Shown piece by piece: positions 17,445 through 29,024 of a stretch of DNA of 64,000 bases. The stretch spans positions 160,763 to 224,762 of the forward strand of contig NZ_LIPD01000003.1 in the NCBI RefSeq assembly GCF_001905545.1. The letters run 5' to 3'. This DNA comes from Streptomyces sp. CB02056 (GTDB lineage: Bacteria > Actinomycetota > Actinomycetes > Streptomycetales > Streptomycetaceae). A program made the translations under genes and the position numbers. Position 1 is the stretch's first letter. Every line of letters begins with the position of its first letter. The notes beneath the pieces were generated by a model that had not been told where the DNA came from, ran no database searches, and saw only the letters and a list, made by a program, of their open reading frames with translations.

Positions 17445-17912
17445 TAACACCCCAACTGAAGATGAATCTTCGCAGGCGTCCACAGGAACGAAGGGTCCCG
17501 AATCGTCCGCTCTGCGCGTACCACGACACCATAGACGTTCCATATATCCCATCCGGCTCCGGGGTCCCCCGGCGAGGCGGAACGCACACCCCCGGGTGAA
17601 CCGCCCGGGCGGGGCCGTCGAGCGCCTCCGCCGGGTCCGCTAGCCCGTCCTGACCACCGGAGCGGCGCGACGGCGCGAACCGGGAGAGTCTGGGACAAAT
17701 CCATCCGCACCGCTCCAGTGGGAATCTGCATGCGGAATTGCCGGTTGTCCCAGCACGGAGGGTGAGCCGCACCCCGGACGGTAGGCTCGCGGACAGAAGC
17801 GGGATCTACCCTCCGTGACCGGCACCACCCAGCGTCGGGACCACAGCGCCGTGGCCGACCCGGTCCCCATTCACGGGGTCACTCTTCACAATGGAAGGAG
17901 CCCTGAGACAGG
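17445..17912. other. Gene-free divergent region ctaB/tkt (468 bp)
   Basis: No credible gene is seen; the open frames present have poor coding character. It must hold the promoters of ctaB and of the tkt operon. An AT-richer patch near 17530-17550 (CCATATATCCC) and GGAAGGAG at 17893-17900 before the tkt start are the only distinctive features noted. Confidence 0.7.
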
Positions 17913-20012
17913 GTGAGCACTGCGCCGACGAACGCATTCGAGTGGACCGATCTGGATGAGCGCACCGTTGACACGGCGCGCGTCCTGGCCATGGACGCTG
18001 TCCAGAAGGTCGGTAACGGACACCCCGGGACGGCCATGTCGCTGGCCCCGGCCGCGTACCTGATCTTCCAGCGGTTCCTGCGCCACGACCCGACCGACCC
18101 GTCCTGGGTCGGACGCGACCGCTTCGTCCTCTCCCCCGGCCACACCAGCCTGACGCTCTACACCCAGCTCTACCTCGCCGGCTACGGCCTGGAGCTGGAC
18201 GACCTGAAGGCCTTCCGCGTCGCGGGCAGCCGTACCCCCGGCCACCCCGAGCACGGCCACACCGCGGGTGTGGAGACCACCACCGGCCCGCTGGGCCAGG
18301 GCATCGCCAACGCGGTCGGCATGGCGATGGCCGCCCGCTACGAGCGCGGCCTGTTCGACCCGGAGGCCCCGGCCGGCGAGTCCCCCTTCGACCACACGGT
18401 CTGGGCGATCGTCTCCGACGGCGACCTGGAGGAGGGCATCTCCGCCGAGGCCTCGTCGCTGGCGGGCCACCAGAAGCTGGGCAACCTGGTCGCCGTCTAC
18501 GACGACAACCACATCTCGATCGAGGGCGACACCGAGACCGCCTTCTCCGAGGACGTCCTCAAGCGCTACGAGGCGTACGGCTGGCACGTCCAGCGCGTCA
18601 CCCCGAAGTCCAACGGCGACATCGACGTGGCCGCCCTGGCCGAGGCGCTGGCCGCGGCCAAGGCCGAGACCTCCCGCCCGTCGATGATCGCGATGCGGAC
18701 GATCATCGCCTGGCCGGCCCCGGACGCCCAGAACACCGCCAAGGCCCACGGCTCCGCGCTCGGCGCCGCCGAGATCGCCGCCACCAAGAAGGTCCTGGGC
18801 TTCGACCCGGAGAAGACCTTCGAGGTCAGCGACCAGGTCATCGGGCACGCCCGCCAGGTCATCAAGCGCGGCAAGGCCGCCCGCGACCAGTGGCAGCAGG
18901 GCTTCGAGGCCTGGCGCGCCGCCAACCCGCACCGCGCGGCCGAGTTCGACCGCATCGAGGCCGGCGAGCTGCCCGAGGGCTGGAAGAAGGCCGTCCCGTC
19001 CTTCCCTGCCGGCAAGGACGTCGCCACCCGCAAGGCCTCCGGCGACACCCTCAAGGCGATCGGCGCGGTGATCCCGGAGCTGTGGGGCGGCTCGGCCGAC
19101 CTCGCCGAGTCCAACCTCACCACCATCGACGAGGACAGCTCCTTCCTGCCCGAGGGCAACCCGCTGAAGTCGGCGAGCCCGTACGGCCGGACGATCCACT
19201 TCGGCATCCGCGAGCACGCCATGGGCTCGACCATGAACGGCATCGCCCTGCACGGGAAGACCCGGGTCTACGGCGGCACCTTCCTGGTCTTCGCCGACTA
19301 CATGCGCCCGGCCGTCCGCCTGGCCGCGCTGATGAAGCTGCCGGTCACCTACGTCTGGACGCACGACTCGATCGGCCTCGGCGAGGACGGCCCGACCCAC
19401 CAGCCGGTCGAGCACATGGCCTCGCTGCGCGCCATCCCGGGCCTGGCCATGGTCCGCCCGGCCGACGCCAACGAGACCGCCGTCGCCTGGCGCACCATCG
19501 TCGAGCGCCACACCAGCCACCCCGGCCCGGTCGGCCTGGCGCTGACCCGCCAGGGCGTCCCGACCTTCGACCGCGAGGTCTTCGGCTCCGCCGAGGGCAC
19601 CGCGAAGGGCGGCTACATCCTGGCCGAGGCCTCCACCGGCGACCCGCAGGTGATCCTGCTCGGCACCGGCTCCGAGGTCCAGCTGGCCGTCCAGGCCCGC
19701 GAGGCGCTGGAGGCCGAGGGCATCGCCACCCGGGTGGTCTCGCTGCCGTCCTTCGAGTGGTTCCAGGAGCAGGACCAGGCCTACCGCGACAGCGTGCTGC
19801 CGCCGTCGGTCAAGGCCCGCGTCTCGGTCGAGGCCGGCATCGCCCAGGGCTGGCGCGAGCTGGTCGGCGACCACGGCCGGATCGTCTCGCTGGAGCACTT
19901 CGGCGCCTCCGCCGACTACAAGGTGCTGTTCGAGGAGTTCGGCATCACCACCGAGCGCGTGGTGGCCGAGGCCCACAACGCCCTGCGCTCCCTCGAGGCC
20001 GTCAACCGCTAG
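17913..20012 (+). CDS. tkt: Transketolase
   Basis: A 699-residue thiamine-diphosphate enzyme of the non-oxidative pentose phosphate pathway, moving two-carbon units between sugar phosphates. Marks: [14 protein letters not shown] near the N terminus, the TPP motif [13 protein letters not shown] with DDNHIS, and the pyrimidine-domain [15 protein letters not shown] and [14 protein letters not shown]. Full length for the family. GTG start at 17913. First gene of the tkt-tal-zwf-opcA-pgl run. Confidence 0.96.
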   Translation: MSTAPTNAFEWTDLDERTVDTARVLAMDAVQKVGNGHPGTAMSLAPAAYLIFQRFLRHDPTDPSWVGRDRFVLSPGHTSLTLYTQLYLAGYGLELDDLKAFRVAGSRTPGHPEHGHTAGVETTTGPLGQGIANAVGMAMAARYERGLFDPEAPAGESPFDHTVWAIVSDGDLEEGISAEASSLAGHQKLGNLVAVYDDNHISIEGDTETAFSEDVLKRYEAYGWHVQRVTPKSNGDIDVAALAEALAAAKAETSRPSMIAMRTIIAWPAPDAQNTAKAHGSALGAAEIAATKKVLGFDPEKTFEVSDQVIGHARQVIKRGKAARDQWQQGFEAWRAANPHRAAEFDRIEAGELPEGWKKAVPSFPAGKDVATRKASGDTLKAIGAVIPELWGGSADLAESNLTTIDEDSSFLPEGNPLKSASPYGRTIHFGIREHAMGSTMNGIALHGKTRVYGGTFLVFADYMRPAVRLAALMKLPVTYVWTHDSIGLGEDGPTHQPVEHMASLRAIPGLAMVRPADANETAVAWRTIVERHTSHPGPVGLALTRQGVPTFDREVFGSAEGTAKGGYILAEASTGDPQVILLGTGSEVQLAVQAREALEAEGIATRVVSLPSFEWFQEQDQAYRDSVLPPSVKARVSVEAGIAQGWRELVGDHGRIVSLEHFGASADYKVLFEEFGITTERVVAEAHNALRSLEAVNR

Positions 20013-20092
20013 CGGCCCCCGGGCCGCCCGCACGCGGGCACGCGGCCCCCTCCCGACCACCCCACGAAGCAAGAACAAGGGACTGAAGCACC

Positions 20093-21235
20093 ATGACTGA
20101 CGCACTGAAGCGCCTCAGCGACGAAGGCGTTGCGATCTGGCTGGACGACCTCAGCCGCAAGCGGCTGAACTCCGGCAACCTGGCCGAACTGGTGCAGAAC
20201 AAGCACGTGGTGGGCGTGACCACCAACCCGACCATCTTCCAGAAGGCCATCGCCGGCTCCGGCGACGACTCCTACGACGGCCAGCTGCGCGACCTCGCCG
20301 TCCGCAAGGTCACCACCGACGAGGCGATCCGCATGATCACCACCTCGGACGTGCGCGACGCGGCCGACGTGCTGCGCCCGGTCTACGACGCCTCCAACGG
20401 CCGCGACGGCCGGGTCTCCATCGAGGTCGACCCGCGCCTGGCGCACGAGACCGCCACCACCGTGGCCGAGGCCAAGCAGCTGTGGTGGCTGGTCGACCGC
20501 CCGAACGTCTTCATCAAGATCCCCGCCACCAAGGCCGGCCTGCCCGCGATCGCCGAGGTCATCGGCAAGGGCATCAGCGTCAACGTCACGCTGATCTTCT
20601 CGCTGGAGCGCTACAAGGCCGTCATCGACGCCTACCTGACCGGCCTGGAGACCGCCAAGGCCAAGGGCCTGGACCTCTCCCAGATCGAGTCGGTCGCCTC
20701 CTTCTTCGTCTCCCGCGTGGACACCGAGATCGACAAGCGCCTGGACAAGATCGGCGGCGAGGCCAAGGACCTGCGCTCCAAGGCCGCGCTGGCCAACGCC
20801 CGCCTCGCCTACCAGGCGTACGAGGAGGTCTTCGGCAGCGTCGACGGCAAGACCGCCGGCAGCGCCCGCTGGGCCGCCCTGGAGGCCGCCGGCGCCAAGC
20901 CGCAGCGCCCGCTGTGGGCCTCCACCGGCGTCAAGGACCCGGCCCTGCCGGACACCCTGTACGTCACCGAGCTGGTCGCCCCCGGCACCGTCAACACGAT
21001 GCCCGAGGCCACCCTGGAGGCCACCGGCGACCACGGCGTGGTCACCGGCAACACGATCGTCCCCAACTACGCCGACGCCAAGGCCGTGCTGGACGCGATC
21101 GCCGCCGCCGGCGTGGACTACGACGACGTCGTCCAGCTCCTGGAGGACGAGGGCGTCGAGAAGTTCGAGCAGTCCTGGAACGAGCTGCTCGACACCGTCA
21201 CCGCCTCGCTCGCCTCCTTCGCCGACGAGAAGTGA
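20093..21235 (+). CDS. tal: Transaldolase
   Basis: A 380-residue transaldolase of the actinobacterial (long) type, transferring a dihydroxyacetone unit in the non-oxidative pentose phosphate pathway. [13 protein letters not shown] near the N terminus and the Schiff-base lysine region [15 protein letters not shown], followed by [15 protein letters not shown]. It follows tkt by 80 nt and precedes zwf by 40 nt, so the genes are probably cotranscribed. Confidence 0.96.
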   Translation: MTDALKRLSDEGVAIWLDDLSRKRLNSGNLAELVQNKHVVGVTTNPTIFQKAIAGSGDDSYDGQLRDLAVRKVTTDEAIRMITTSDVRDAADVLRPVYDASNGRDGRVSIEVDPRLAHETATTVAEAKQLWWLVDRPNVFIKIPATKAGLPAIAEVIGKGISVNVTLIFSLERYKAVIDAYLTGLETAKAKGLDLSQIESVASFFVSRVDTEIDKRLDKIGGEAKDLRSKAALANARLAYQAYEEVFGSVDGKTAGSARWAALEAAGAKPQRPLWASTGVKDPALPDTLYVTELVAPGTVNTMPEATLEATGDHGVVTGNTIVPNYADAKAVLDAIAAAGVDYDDVVQLLEDEGVEKFEQSWNELLDTVTASLASFADEK

Positions 21236-21275
21236 CCCCTGCTCACAGCCAGCGCACGAAAGCGGAGCCCATCAA

Positions 21276-22853
21276 GTGAGCACTGATTTCCCCGAGTTGA
21301 CTCCGGAATCGGACGCGGACGACCTCCCGCCCGCCCCCGTCAACCCGCTTCGTGACCCCTCCGACCGACGGCTCCCGCGCATCGCGGGGCCGTCCGGTCT
21401 GGTCATCTTCGGGGTCACCGGCGACCTGTCCCGCAAGAAGCTGATGCCGGCCATCTACGACCTGGCCAACCGCGGTCTGCTTCCGCCGGGCTTCTCCCTC
21501 GTCGGCTTCGCCCGCCGCGAGTGGGACGACGAGGACTTCGCCAAGGAGGTCCACGACGCCGTCCGGGACCACGCCCGCACCCCGTTCCGGGAGGAGGTCT
21601 GGCAGCAGCTCGCCAAGGGCATGCGGTTCGTCCACGGAACCTTCGACGACGACGAGGCCTTCGACAAGCTGCGCGAGACCATCGAGGAGCTGGACAAGGC
21701 CCAGGGCACCGGCGGCAACTTCGCCTTCTACCTGTCCGTCCCGCCGAAGTTCTTCCCCACCGTCGTCCAGCAGCTCAAGAAGCACGGCCTGGCCGACCCG
21801 CCGCAGGGCTCCTGGCGCCGCGCGGTCATCGAGAAGCCCTTCGGCCACGACCTGGAGAGCGCGCAGGAGCTCAACAAGGTCGTCCACGAGGTCTTCCCCC
21901 GGGACGAGGTCTTCCGGATCGACCACTACCTGGGCAAGGAGACGGTCCAGAACATCCTGGCGCTGCGCTTCGCCAACCAGATGTTCGAGCCGATCTGGAA
22001 CCGGTCGTACGTCGACCACGTGCAGATCACCATGGCCGAGGACATCGGCATCGGCGGCCGGGCCGGCTACTACGACGGCATCGGCTCCGCCCGTGACGTG
22101 ATCCAGAACCACCTGCTCCAGCTGATGGCGCTCACCGCCATCGAGGAGCCCGCCTCCTTCCACCCGAAGGCGCTGGTGGCCGAGAAGCTCAAGGTGCTCA
22201 GCGCCGTCAAGCTCCCGGCCGACCTCGGCCGGCACACCGTGCGCGGCCAGTACGCGGCCGGCTGGCAGGGCGGCGAGGAGGTCGTCGGCTACCTGGACGA
22301 GGACGGCATCGACCCCGACTCCAAGACCGACACCTACGCGGCCATCAAGCTGGAGATCAACAACCGCCGCTGGGCGGGCGTCCCGTTCTACCTGCGCACC
22401 GGCAAGCGCCTGGGCCGCCGGGTCACCGAGATCGCGGTCGTCTTCCAGCGCGCCCCGTACCTGCCCTTCGACTCCTACGCGACCGAGGAGCTGGGGCAGA
22501 ACGCCCTGGTCATCCGGGTCCAGCCGGACGAGGGCGTGACGGTGCGGTTCGGCTCCAAGGTGCCGGGCACCTCCTTCGAGGTGCGGGACGTCACGATGGA
22601 CTTCGCCTACGGCGAGTCCTTCACCGAGTCCAGCCCGGAGGCGTACGAGCGGCTCATCCTCGACGTGCTGCTCGGCGACGCCAACCTGTTCCCGCGCCAC
22701 CAGGAGGTCGAGCTCTCCTGGCAGATCCTCGACCCGATCGAGAAGTACTGGGACACCCACGGCAAGCCCGCCCAGTACGCGGCGGGGACCTGGGGTCCCG
22801 TCGAGGCGGACGAGATGCTCGCACGAGACGGCAGGAGCTGGCGCCGGCCATGA
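21276..22853 (+). CDS. zwf: Glucose-6-phosphate dehydrogenase
   Basis: A 525-residue enzyme that oxidises glucose 6-phosphate to 6-phosphogluconolactone and yields NADPH. Coenzyme motif VIFGVTGDLSRKKLMP (about residues 45-60) and substrate motif FRIDHYLGKETVQN with the catalytic His later in the chain. GTG start. The stop overlaps the opcA start (ATGA), coupling the enzyme to its assembly factor. Confidence 0.96.
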   Translation: MSTDFPELTPESDADDLPPAPVNPLRDPSDRRLPRIAGPSGLVIFGVTGDLSRKKLMPAIYDLANRGLLPPGFSLVGFARREWDDEDFAKEVHDAVRDHARTPFREEVWQQLAKGMRFVHGTFDDDEAFDKLRETIEELDKAQGTGGNFAFYLSVPPKFFPTVVQQLKKHGLADPPQGSWRRAVIEKPFGHDLESAQELNKVVHEVFPRDEVFRIDHYLGKETVQNILALRFANQMFEPIWNRSYVDHVQITMAEDIGIGGRAGYYDGIGSARDVIQNHLLQLMALTAIEEPASFHPKALVAEKLKVLSAVKLPADLGRHTVRGQYAAGWQGGEEVVGYLDEDGIDPDSKTDTYAAIKLEINNRRWAGVPFYLRTGKRLGRRVTEIAVVFQRAPYLPFDSYATEELGQNALVIRVQPDEGVTVRFGSKVPGTSFEVRDVTMDFAYGESFTESSPEAYERLILDVLLGDANLFPRHQEVELSWQILDPIEKYWDTHGKPAQYAAGTWGPVEADEMLARDGRSWRRP

Positions 22854-23962
22854 AGATCGACCTCACCAACACGACGTCCAGCAAGATCAACGCCGCGCTG
22901 ATGGAGGCGCGCCGGGCCCGCGGCTCGGGCGCCGCCGGCATGGTGCTCACCCTGGTGATCGTGACCGACGAGGGCAGCGCCTACGACGCCCTCAAGGCCG
23001 CCAACGACGCCTCCCGCGAGCACCCGATGCGCACCCTCGCGGTGATCAAGCGCGCCGGGCGCTCGCCCCGGGCCCGCGCCGAGACCCGGCTGGACGCCGA
23101 GATCCTGGTCGGCTCCGACGCCGGCTCCGGCGAGACGGTCGTCCTGCGGATGCACGGCGAACTCGCCGCGCACGCCCAGTCGGTGGTCCTGCCACTGCTG
23201 CTGCCGGACGCCCCGACCGTGGTCTGGTGGCCGGACAACGCTCCGCACCACCCGGCGCAGGACCCGCTGGGCTCGATCGCCCAGCGCCGGATCACCGACG
23301 CCGTCACCGCCGAGTCCCCGGTCGGCCAGCTCGCCCAGCGCGCGCAGAGCTACACCCCGGGCGACACCGACCTGGCCTGGACCCGGGTCACCGGCTGGCG
23401 CTCGATGCTGGCCGCCGCGCTGGACCAGCGGCCGTCCACGATCGTCTCCGCGGTGGTCGAGGGCGAGTCCTACAACCCCAGCGTCGAGCTGCTCGGCCTC
23501 TGGCTGACCAACCGGCTCCAGGTGCCCGTCGAGCGGGTCGTCACCAACGGCCCCGGCATCACCGCGGTGCACCTGCGCACCAAGGACGGGGACATCACCC
23601 TGGACCGCCCGGACGGCCTGCTGGGCACGCTCTCCATGCCCGGCTCGCCGGACCGCCAGGTGGCGCTCAAGCGGCGCGAGACCTCGGAGCTGATCGCCGA
23701 GGAGCTGCGCCGCCTGGACCCGGACGACATCTACGCGACGGCCGTGCGCACGCCCGTCGACCGGCTGCACGAGCCGTCCAACGCCGAGACCGCGGCGGCC
23801 GAGCTGGTCGCCCGCGAGGTCGCGGAGGAGGCCGTCGAGGAGGCCGCCGAGGCGGCCGTGGAGCAGGCCGTGGCCAACCCCGAGCGGGTGACCGCCGGGA
23901 CGGCGGAGAAGAAGCCCGCCCGCAAGGCCGCCGGCAAGCGCACCGGCAAGGACGGCGCATGA
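22850..23962 (+). CDS. opcA: OpcA, glucose-6-phosphate dehydrogenase assembly protein
   Basis: A 370-residue OpcA. In cyanobacteria and actinobacteria it promotes assembly and redox-sensitive activation of glucose-6-phosphate dehydrogenase. The conserved central part includes DAPTVVWWPDNAPHHPAQD and DLAWTRVTGWRSMLAAALD. The C terminus is an Ala/Lys-rich extension (AEKKPARKAAGKRTGKDG). Overlaps zwf by 4 nt upstream and pgl by 4 nt downstream. Confidence 0.95.
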   Translation: MKIDLTNTTSSKINAALMEARRARGSGAAGMVLTLVIVTDEGSAYDALKAANDASREHPMRTLAVIKRAGRSPRARAETRLDAEILVGSDAGSGETVVLRMHGELAAHAQSVVLPLLLPDAPTVVWWPDNAPHHPAQDPLGSIAQRRITDAVTAESPVGQLAQRAQSYTPGDTDLAWTRVTGWRSMLAAALDQRPSTIVSAVVEGESYNPSVELLGLWLTNRLQVPVERVVTNGPGITAVHLRTKDGDITLDRPDGLLGTLSMPGSPDRQVALKRRETSELIAEELRRLDPDDIYATAVRTPVDRLHEPSNAETAAAELVAREVAEEAVEEAAEAAVEQAVANPERVTAGTAEKKPARKAAGKRTGKDGA

Positions 23963-24747
23963 CCAACGCGACCCCGCAGCTGGTCGTCCACCGGGACAAG
24001 GAGCTGATGGCCCAGGCGGCCGCGGCCCGGCTGATCACCCGGATCGTGGACGCCCAGGCCGCCCGCGGCAGCGCCTCGGTGGTGCTCACCGGTGGGCGCA
24101 ACGGCAACGCCCTGCTGGCCGCGATCGCCGCCTCCCCGGCGCGCGACGCGGTCGACTGGGGCCGGCTGGACCTCTGGTGGGGCGACGAGCGCTTCCTGCC
24201 CGCCGCCGACCCGGAGCGCAACGCCGTCCAGGCCCGCGCCGAGCTGCTGGACGCCGTCCCGCTCGACCCGGCGCGGGTGCACGAGATGCCCGCCTCGGAC
24301 GGGGTGGACGGCTCGGATGTGGAGGCCGCCGCCGCCCGCTACGCCGAGGAGCTGGCGAAGGCGGCCGGGCCGGGCGACCGGCTCGGCGTCCCGGCCTTCG
24401 ACGTGCTGCTGCTCGGCGTCGGCCCGGACACCCACGTCGCCTCGCTCTTCCCCGAGCACCCGGGCGTCCGGGAGACCGAGCTGACCGTGGTCGGCGTGCG
24501 CGGGGCCCCCAAGCCCCCGCCGACCCGGGTCTCGCTCACCCTCCCGGCGATCCGCACCGCCCGCGAGGTCTGGCTGCTGGCCGCCGGCGAGGACAAGGCG
24601 GGCGCGGTCGCGCTGGCCCTGTCCGGCCCCGGCGAGCTCCAGGCGCCCGCCTCCGGCGCGTACGGCCGCAGCCGCACCCTGTGGCTGCTGGACCGCGCCG
24701 CCGCGGAGCGGATCCCGCCGCAGCTCTACCCGCCGGCCTCGGCCTGA
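23959..24747 (+). CDS. pgl: 6-phosphogluconolactonase
   Basis: A 262-residue DevB/Pgl-type lactonase that hydrolyses the product of zwf. Marks: VVLTGGRNGNALLAAI, DLWWGDERFLPAADPERN and LLLGVGPDTHVASLFPEHP. The ATG overlaps the opcA stop (ATGA), so zwf, opcA and pgl form a tightly coupled unit. A terminator hairpin follows. Confidence 0.94.
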   Translation: MTNATPQLVVHRDKELMAQAAAARLITRIVDAQAARGSASVVLTGGRNGNALLAAIAASPARDAVDWGRLDLWWGDERFLPAADPERNAVQARAELLDAVPLDPARVHEMPASDGVDGSDVEAAAARYAEELAKAAGPGDRLGVPAFDVLLLGVGPDTHVASLFPEHPGVRETELTVVGVRGAPKPPPTRVSLTLPAIRTAREVWLLAAGEDKAGAVALALSGPGELQAPASGAYGRSRTLWLLDRAAAERIPPQLYPPASA

Positions 24748-24763
24748 CCGGATCCGGCAACGC

Positions 24764-24800
24764 CGAAGGGCGCCACCGTCACCGACGGGGGCGCCCTTCG
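24764..24800. terminator. Bidirectional terminator pgl/rbpA
   Basis: CGAAGGGCGCC (24764-24774) pairs with GGCGCCCTTCG (24790-24800), with an inner ACCGTC/GACGG helix, between convergent genes. Confidence 0.8.
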
Positions 24801-24843
24801 CGCTGTTCTGTCCGGACCGCTGCGTTCCGCTCCTGCGCTCCGC

Positions 24844-25179
24844 TCAGATCTCGCCGCGGAGCTTCGCCAGCGCCTCGGCCAGGATCGCCTCGCCGTCGGC
24901 GTCGGTGCGCCGCTCGCGGACGTAGGCGAGGTGGGTCTTGTACGGCTCGTTGCGCGAGGGCGCCGGCGGGTTGTGCTGGTCCTGGCCGGCCGGGAAGCCG
25001 CAGCGCGGGCAGTCCCAGGTGTCCGGGATCGCCGCTTCGGCCGCGAAGCTGGGACGGGTCTCGTGCTTGTTCGCGCACCAGAAGGAGATCCGGTTGCGCG
25101 GGGCGGACTCGCCGCGCTCCGCCTCGCCCATCGGGCCGGCCCCGACCCTGCTGCCACGGATGGCATTGCCACTTGCCAC
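24844..25179 (-). CDS. rbpA: RbpA, RNA polymerase-binding protein
   Basis: A 111-residue RbpA, an actinobacterial activator that binds RNA polymerase holoenzyme through the principal sigma factor. N terminus ASGNAIRGSRVGAGPMGEAE is the conserved sigma/DNA-contacting tail; the core has CANKHETRPSF and WDCPRCGF (zinc-type cysteines in some homologues), and the C-terminal sigma-interacting helix is GEAILAEALAKLRG. GTG start at 25177-25179. A -10-like TACACT lies on the minus strand at 25246-25251. It sits here between pgl and secG. Confidence 0.95.
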   Translation of the reverse strand: MASGNAIRGSRVGAGPMGEAERGESAPRNRISFWCANKHETRPSFAAEAAIPDTWDCPRCGFPAGQDQHNPPAPSRNEPYKTHLAYVRERRTDADGEAILAEALAKLRGEI

Positions 25180-25336
25180 GGTCTGACTCCCTGCGTACTG
25201 GTGCGCCGACCCGCCGCGGTGCGCGTCGGTGGCGAAAGTCGTCCTAGTGTAAGCAGGAGTTAAGCCTCCGCCACCACCGCCTCCGCACCCGACCGTCCCA
25301 GGATAGGCGCTCGGGCGACGGGGCGTCAGGGTTACG

Positions 25337-25573
25337 TCAGACCGAGGACTTCATCAGCAGGCCGAGGACGATGATGGAGGCGAACCAGCCCAGGCCGACC
25401 ACGATGGTGATGCGGTCCAGGTTGCGCTCGGCCACCGCCGAACCGCCGCCGGTGGACATCGAGCCACCGCCGAACATGTCGGACAGGCCGCCGCCCTTCC
25501 CCTTGTGCAGCAGCACCAGAAGGATCATCAGCAGACTGAAGATGATCAGGGCAATCGAGAACCCGAGAACCAC
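25337..25573 (-). CDS. secG: SecG preprotein translocase subunit
   Basis: A 78-residue SecG, the small subunit of the SecYEG channel. Two membrane helices (residues about 3-22 and 55-75) flank a Gly/Ser-rich cytoplasmic loop (HKGKGGGLSDMFGGG), the family signature. GTG start. It follows tpiA on the minus strand with an 87-nt gap, a very common bacterial arrangement. Confidence 0.95.
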   Translation of the reverse strand: MVLGFSIALIIFSLLMILLVLLHKGKGGGLSDMFGGGSMSTGGGSAVAERNLDRITIVVGLGWFASIIVLGLLMKSSV

Positions 25574-25660
25574 GACGGGACCAACTCTCTCGTATCTTCG
25601 GCGAAGGGGCCGGGCCGCGTACGGCGGTCCGGCCCCAAAGCCTACGTTGCTGCGGCGGCG

Positions 25661-26446
25661 TTAGCCTACTGCCTGCTCACGGTAGCGCACGATCTTGACG
25701 AACTCGTCGGCGTCCAGCGAGGCACCGCCGACCAGGCCGCCGTCGATGTCGGGCTTGGCCATCAGGCCGGCCGCGCTCGACGACTTCACCGAACCGCCGT
25801 ACAGCACCCGGACCTTGCCGGCCAGCTCGGCGTCGTACAGCTCGGCGATCCGCCCGCGGATGGCGGCGCAGACCTCCTGCGCGTCCTCCGGGGTGGCCAC
25901 CTCGCCGGTGCCGATCGCCCAGACCGGCTCGTAGGCGACCACGATCGACTCGGCCTGGTGGGCCGGGACGTCGGCCAGGCCGCCGTCCAGCTGGGCCAGG
26001 GTGTACTCGACGTGGGTGCCGGCCTTGCGGATCTCCAGCGGCTCGCCGACGCACAGGATCGGGGTGACCCCGGCGCGGTAGGCGGCCTTCACCTTGGCGT
26101 TGACGATCTCCTCGTTCTCGCCGTGGTACTGGCGGCGCTCGGAGTGGCCGATCACCGCGTAGGTGCACTGGAGCTTGGCCAGCATCGGGCCGGAGACCTC
26201 GCCGGTGTAGGCCCCGCCGTCGTGCTGCGAGATGTCCTGCGAGCCGTACTTGATCTTCAGCTTGTCGCCGAAGACCAGGGTCTGCACCGAGCGCAGGTCG
26301 GTGAACGGCACCAGGACGGCGACCTCGACGGCCGCGTAGTCCTTGTCGGCCAGCGCGAAGGCCAGCTTCTGGGTGTGCTGGATGGCCTCAAGGTGGTTGA
26401 GGTTCATCTTCCAGTTGCCCGCCATCAGCGGGAGACGGTCGGTCAT
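25661..26446 (-). CDS. tpiA: Triosephosphate isomerase
   Basis: A 261-residue TIM barrel interconverting dihydroxyacetone phosphate and glyceraldehyde 3-phosphate. AGNWKMN with the active Lys near the N terminus, IGHSERRQY with the catalytic His, [10 protein letters not shown] with the catalytic Glu, and VLYGGSVK as the phosphate-binding loop. Six nt after pgk, so cotranscribed with it. Confidence 0.97.
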   Translation of the reverse strand: MTDRLPLMAGNWKMNLNHLEAIQHTQKLAFALADKDYAAVEVAVLVPFTDLRSVQTLVFGDKLKIKYGSQDISQHDGGAYTGEVSGPMLAKLQCTYAVIGHSERRQYHGENEEIVNAKVKAAYRAGVTPILCVGEPLEIRKAGTHVEYTLAQLDGGLADVPAHQAESIVVAYEPVWAIGTGEVATPEDAQEVCAAIRGRIAELYDAELAGKVRVLYGGSVKSSSAAGLMAKPDIDGGLVGGASLDADEFVKIVRYREQAVG

Positions 26447-26452
26447 GTGCTG

Positions 26453-27664
26453 TCAGTCCTCCAGAGCGGCGAGACCGGGGAGGGTCTTGCCCTCCAGGTA
26501 CTCGAGGCTGGCGCCGCCGCCGGTCGAAATGTGCCCGAACTTCGTCTCGTCGAAGCCCAGGATGCGGACGGCCGCGGCGGAGTCGCCGCCACCGACCACG
26601 GTGAACGCGTCGCTGTCGAGCAGGGCCTGCGCGACGGCCTTGGTGCCGTTCGCGTAGTCCGGGTGCTCGAAGACGCCCATCGGGCCGTTCCAGAACACGG
26701 TGCCCGCGTCGGCCAGCTTGGCCGCGTACAGCTCGCGGGTCCCGGGGCCGATGTCCAGGCCCTCCTGGTCGGCCGGGATGGCGTCCGCGGCGACGGTCGA
26801 GGGGTTCGCCGGAGCCTTGGTCTTGAGGTCCGGGAACTCGGCGGAGACCAGGACGTCGACCGGCAGCACGAACTCGACGCCGCGCGCCTCGGCCCGGGCC
26901 AGGTACTCCAGGACGGTCGGGATCTGGTCGGCCTGGAGCAGCGAGATGCCGACCTCGTGGCCCTTGGCCTTGAGGAAGGTGTACGCCATGCCGCCGCCGA
27001 TCAGGATCCGGTCGGCCTTCTCCAGCAGGTTGTCGATCACGCCGAGCTTGTCGGAGACCTTGGCGCCGCCGAGCACCACCACGTACGGGCGGGCCACGTC
27101 CTCGGTGAGCTTCTTCAGCACGCCGACCTCGGTGGCGATCAGGTCGCCCGCGGCGTGCGGCAGCAGGGCCGGCAGGTCGAAGACCGAGGCGTGCTTGCGG
27201 TGCACGGCGCCGAAGCCGTCGCCCACGTACAGGTCGGCCAGCGCGGCCAGCTGCTCGGCGAAGGCCTTGCGCTCGGCGTCGTCCTTGCTGGTCTCGCCCG
27301 CGTTGAAGCGCAGGTTCTCCAGCAGCGCGACCTCGCCGTTCGCCAGCGCGGCGACGGTGGCCGCGGCGCTGTCACCGACGGTGTCGGTGGCGAAGGCGAC
27401 GCCCTTGCCGAGGATCTCGCCGAGGCGCTCGGCCGCCGGGGCGAGCGAGAACTGCGGGTCCGGCGCGCCCTTGGGACGGCCGAGGTGCGAGGCGACGACC
27501 ACCTTCGCGCCGGCCGCGGCCAGCTTGGCGATGGTCGGCGCGACGGCGCGGATGCGGCCGTCGTCGGTGATCGTGCGGCCGTCCAGCGGCACGTTCAGGT
27601 CGGCGCGCACGAAGACGCGCTTGCCTTCGACACCGGCTTCGATGAGCTCTTCGATGGTCTTCAC
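26453..27664 (-). CDS. pgk: Phosphoglycerate kinase
   Basis: A 403-residue phosphoglycerate kinase, making ATP from 1,3-bisphosphoglycerate. RVFVRADLNVPLDG at the N terminus, SHLGRPKG, and the nucleotide-binding GGGDSAAAV near the C terminus. The GTG at 27662-27664 (start Val-Lys-Thr-Ile-Glu) was chosen over the longer open frame because the conserved fold begins there and AGGAG precedes it. A terminator separates it from gap, so pgk-tpiA-secG have their own promoter. Confidence 0.96.
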   Translation of the reverse strand: MKTIEELIEAGVEGKRVFVRADLNVPLDGRTITDDGRIRAVAPTIAKLAAAGAKVVVASHLGRPKGAPDPQFSLAPAAERLGEILGKGVAFATDTVGDSAAATVAALANGEVALLENLRFNAGETSKDDAERKAFAEQLAALADLYVGDGFGAVHRKHASVFDLPALLPHAAGDLIATEVGVLKKLTEDVARPYVVVLGGAKVSDKLGVIDNLLEKADRILIGGGMAYTFLKAKGHEVGISLLQADQIPTVLEYLARAEARGVEFVLPVDVLVSAEFPDLKTKAPANPSTVAADAIPADQEGLDIGPGTRELYAAKLADAGTVFWNGPMGVFEHPDYANGTKAVAQALLDSDAFTVVGGGDSAAAVRILGFDETKFGHISTGGGASLEYLEGKTLPGLAALED

Positions 27665-27751
27665 GGGGATTCGGATTCTCCTGGGGAGATGGTTGATGCG
27701 CAGTGAGGCGGCACGGCGCAGGGGCCGCCTGAGAAGTCCTTGAGCGCGGAA

Positions 27752-27790
27752 CGAGGGCCCGGTCGGCACCGTACGCCGACCGGGCCCTCG
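27752..27790 (-). terminator. Terminator between gap and pgk (16-bp perfect stem)
   Basis: 27752-27767 pairs perfectly with 27775-27790 around a 7-nt loop. It lies after the gap stop on the minus strand and would limit read-through into pgk. Confidence 0.85.
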
Positions 27791-27818
27791 CCCCTACATC
27801 ACGTCAGCTCCCGCGAGG

Positions 27819-28841
<1,023 letters not shown>

Positions 28842-29024
28842 TTAGGTACGCCGGGCGCGAGGCCCGGCGGGGGTGAGATTTGGGAAGTCCCCGACCGCCT
28901 ACGACCCTACCCCTCCGGGGCCTGGGACGGCACATCGCGCCGCCTGGTGAGACCGGGCGTGGCGTGCCCCAAACCCCATTTCAGGCCGTCCGGCCCTGGC
29001 CCGCCGGGCAGTTGGTCCCAGCTC

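Noticed and set aside
17444..17731. A 95-codon minus-strand frame between ctaB and tkt
   Set aside because: No recognisable fold and Arg/Pro/Gly-rich artefact-like composition; it lies where the ctaB promoter is expected.
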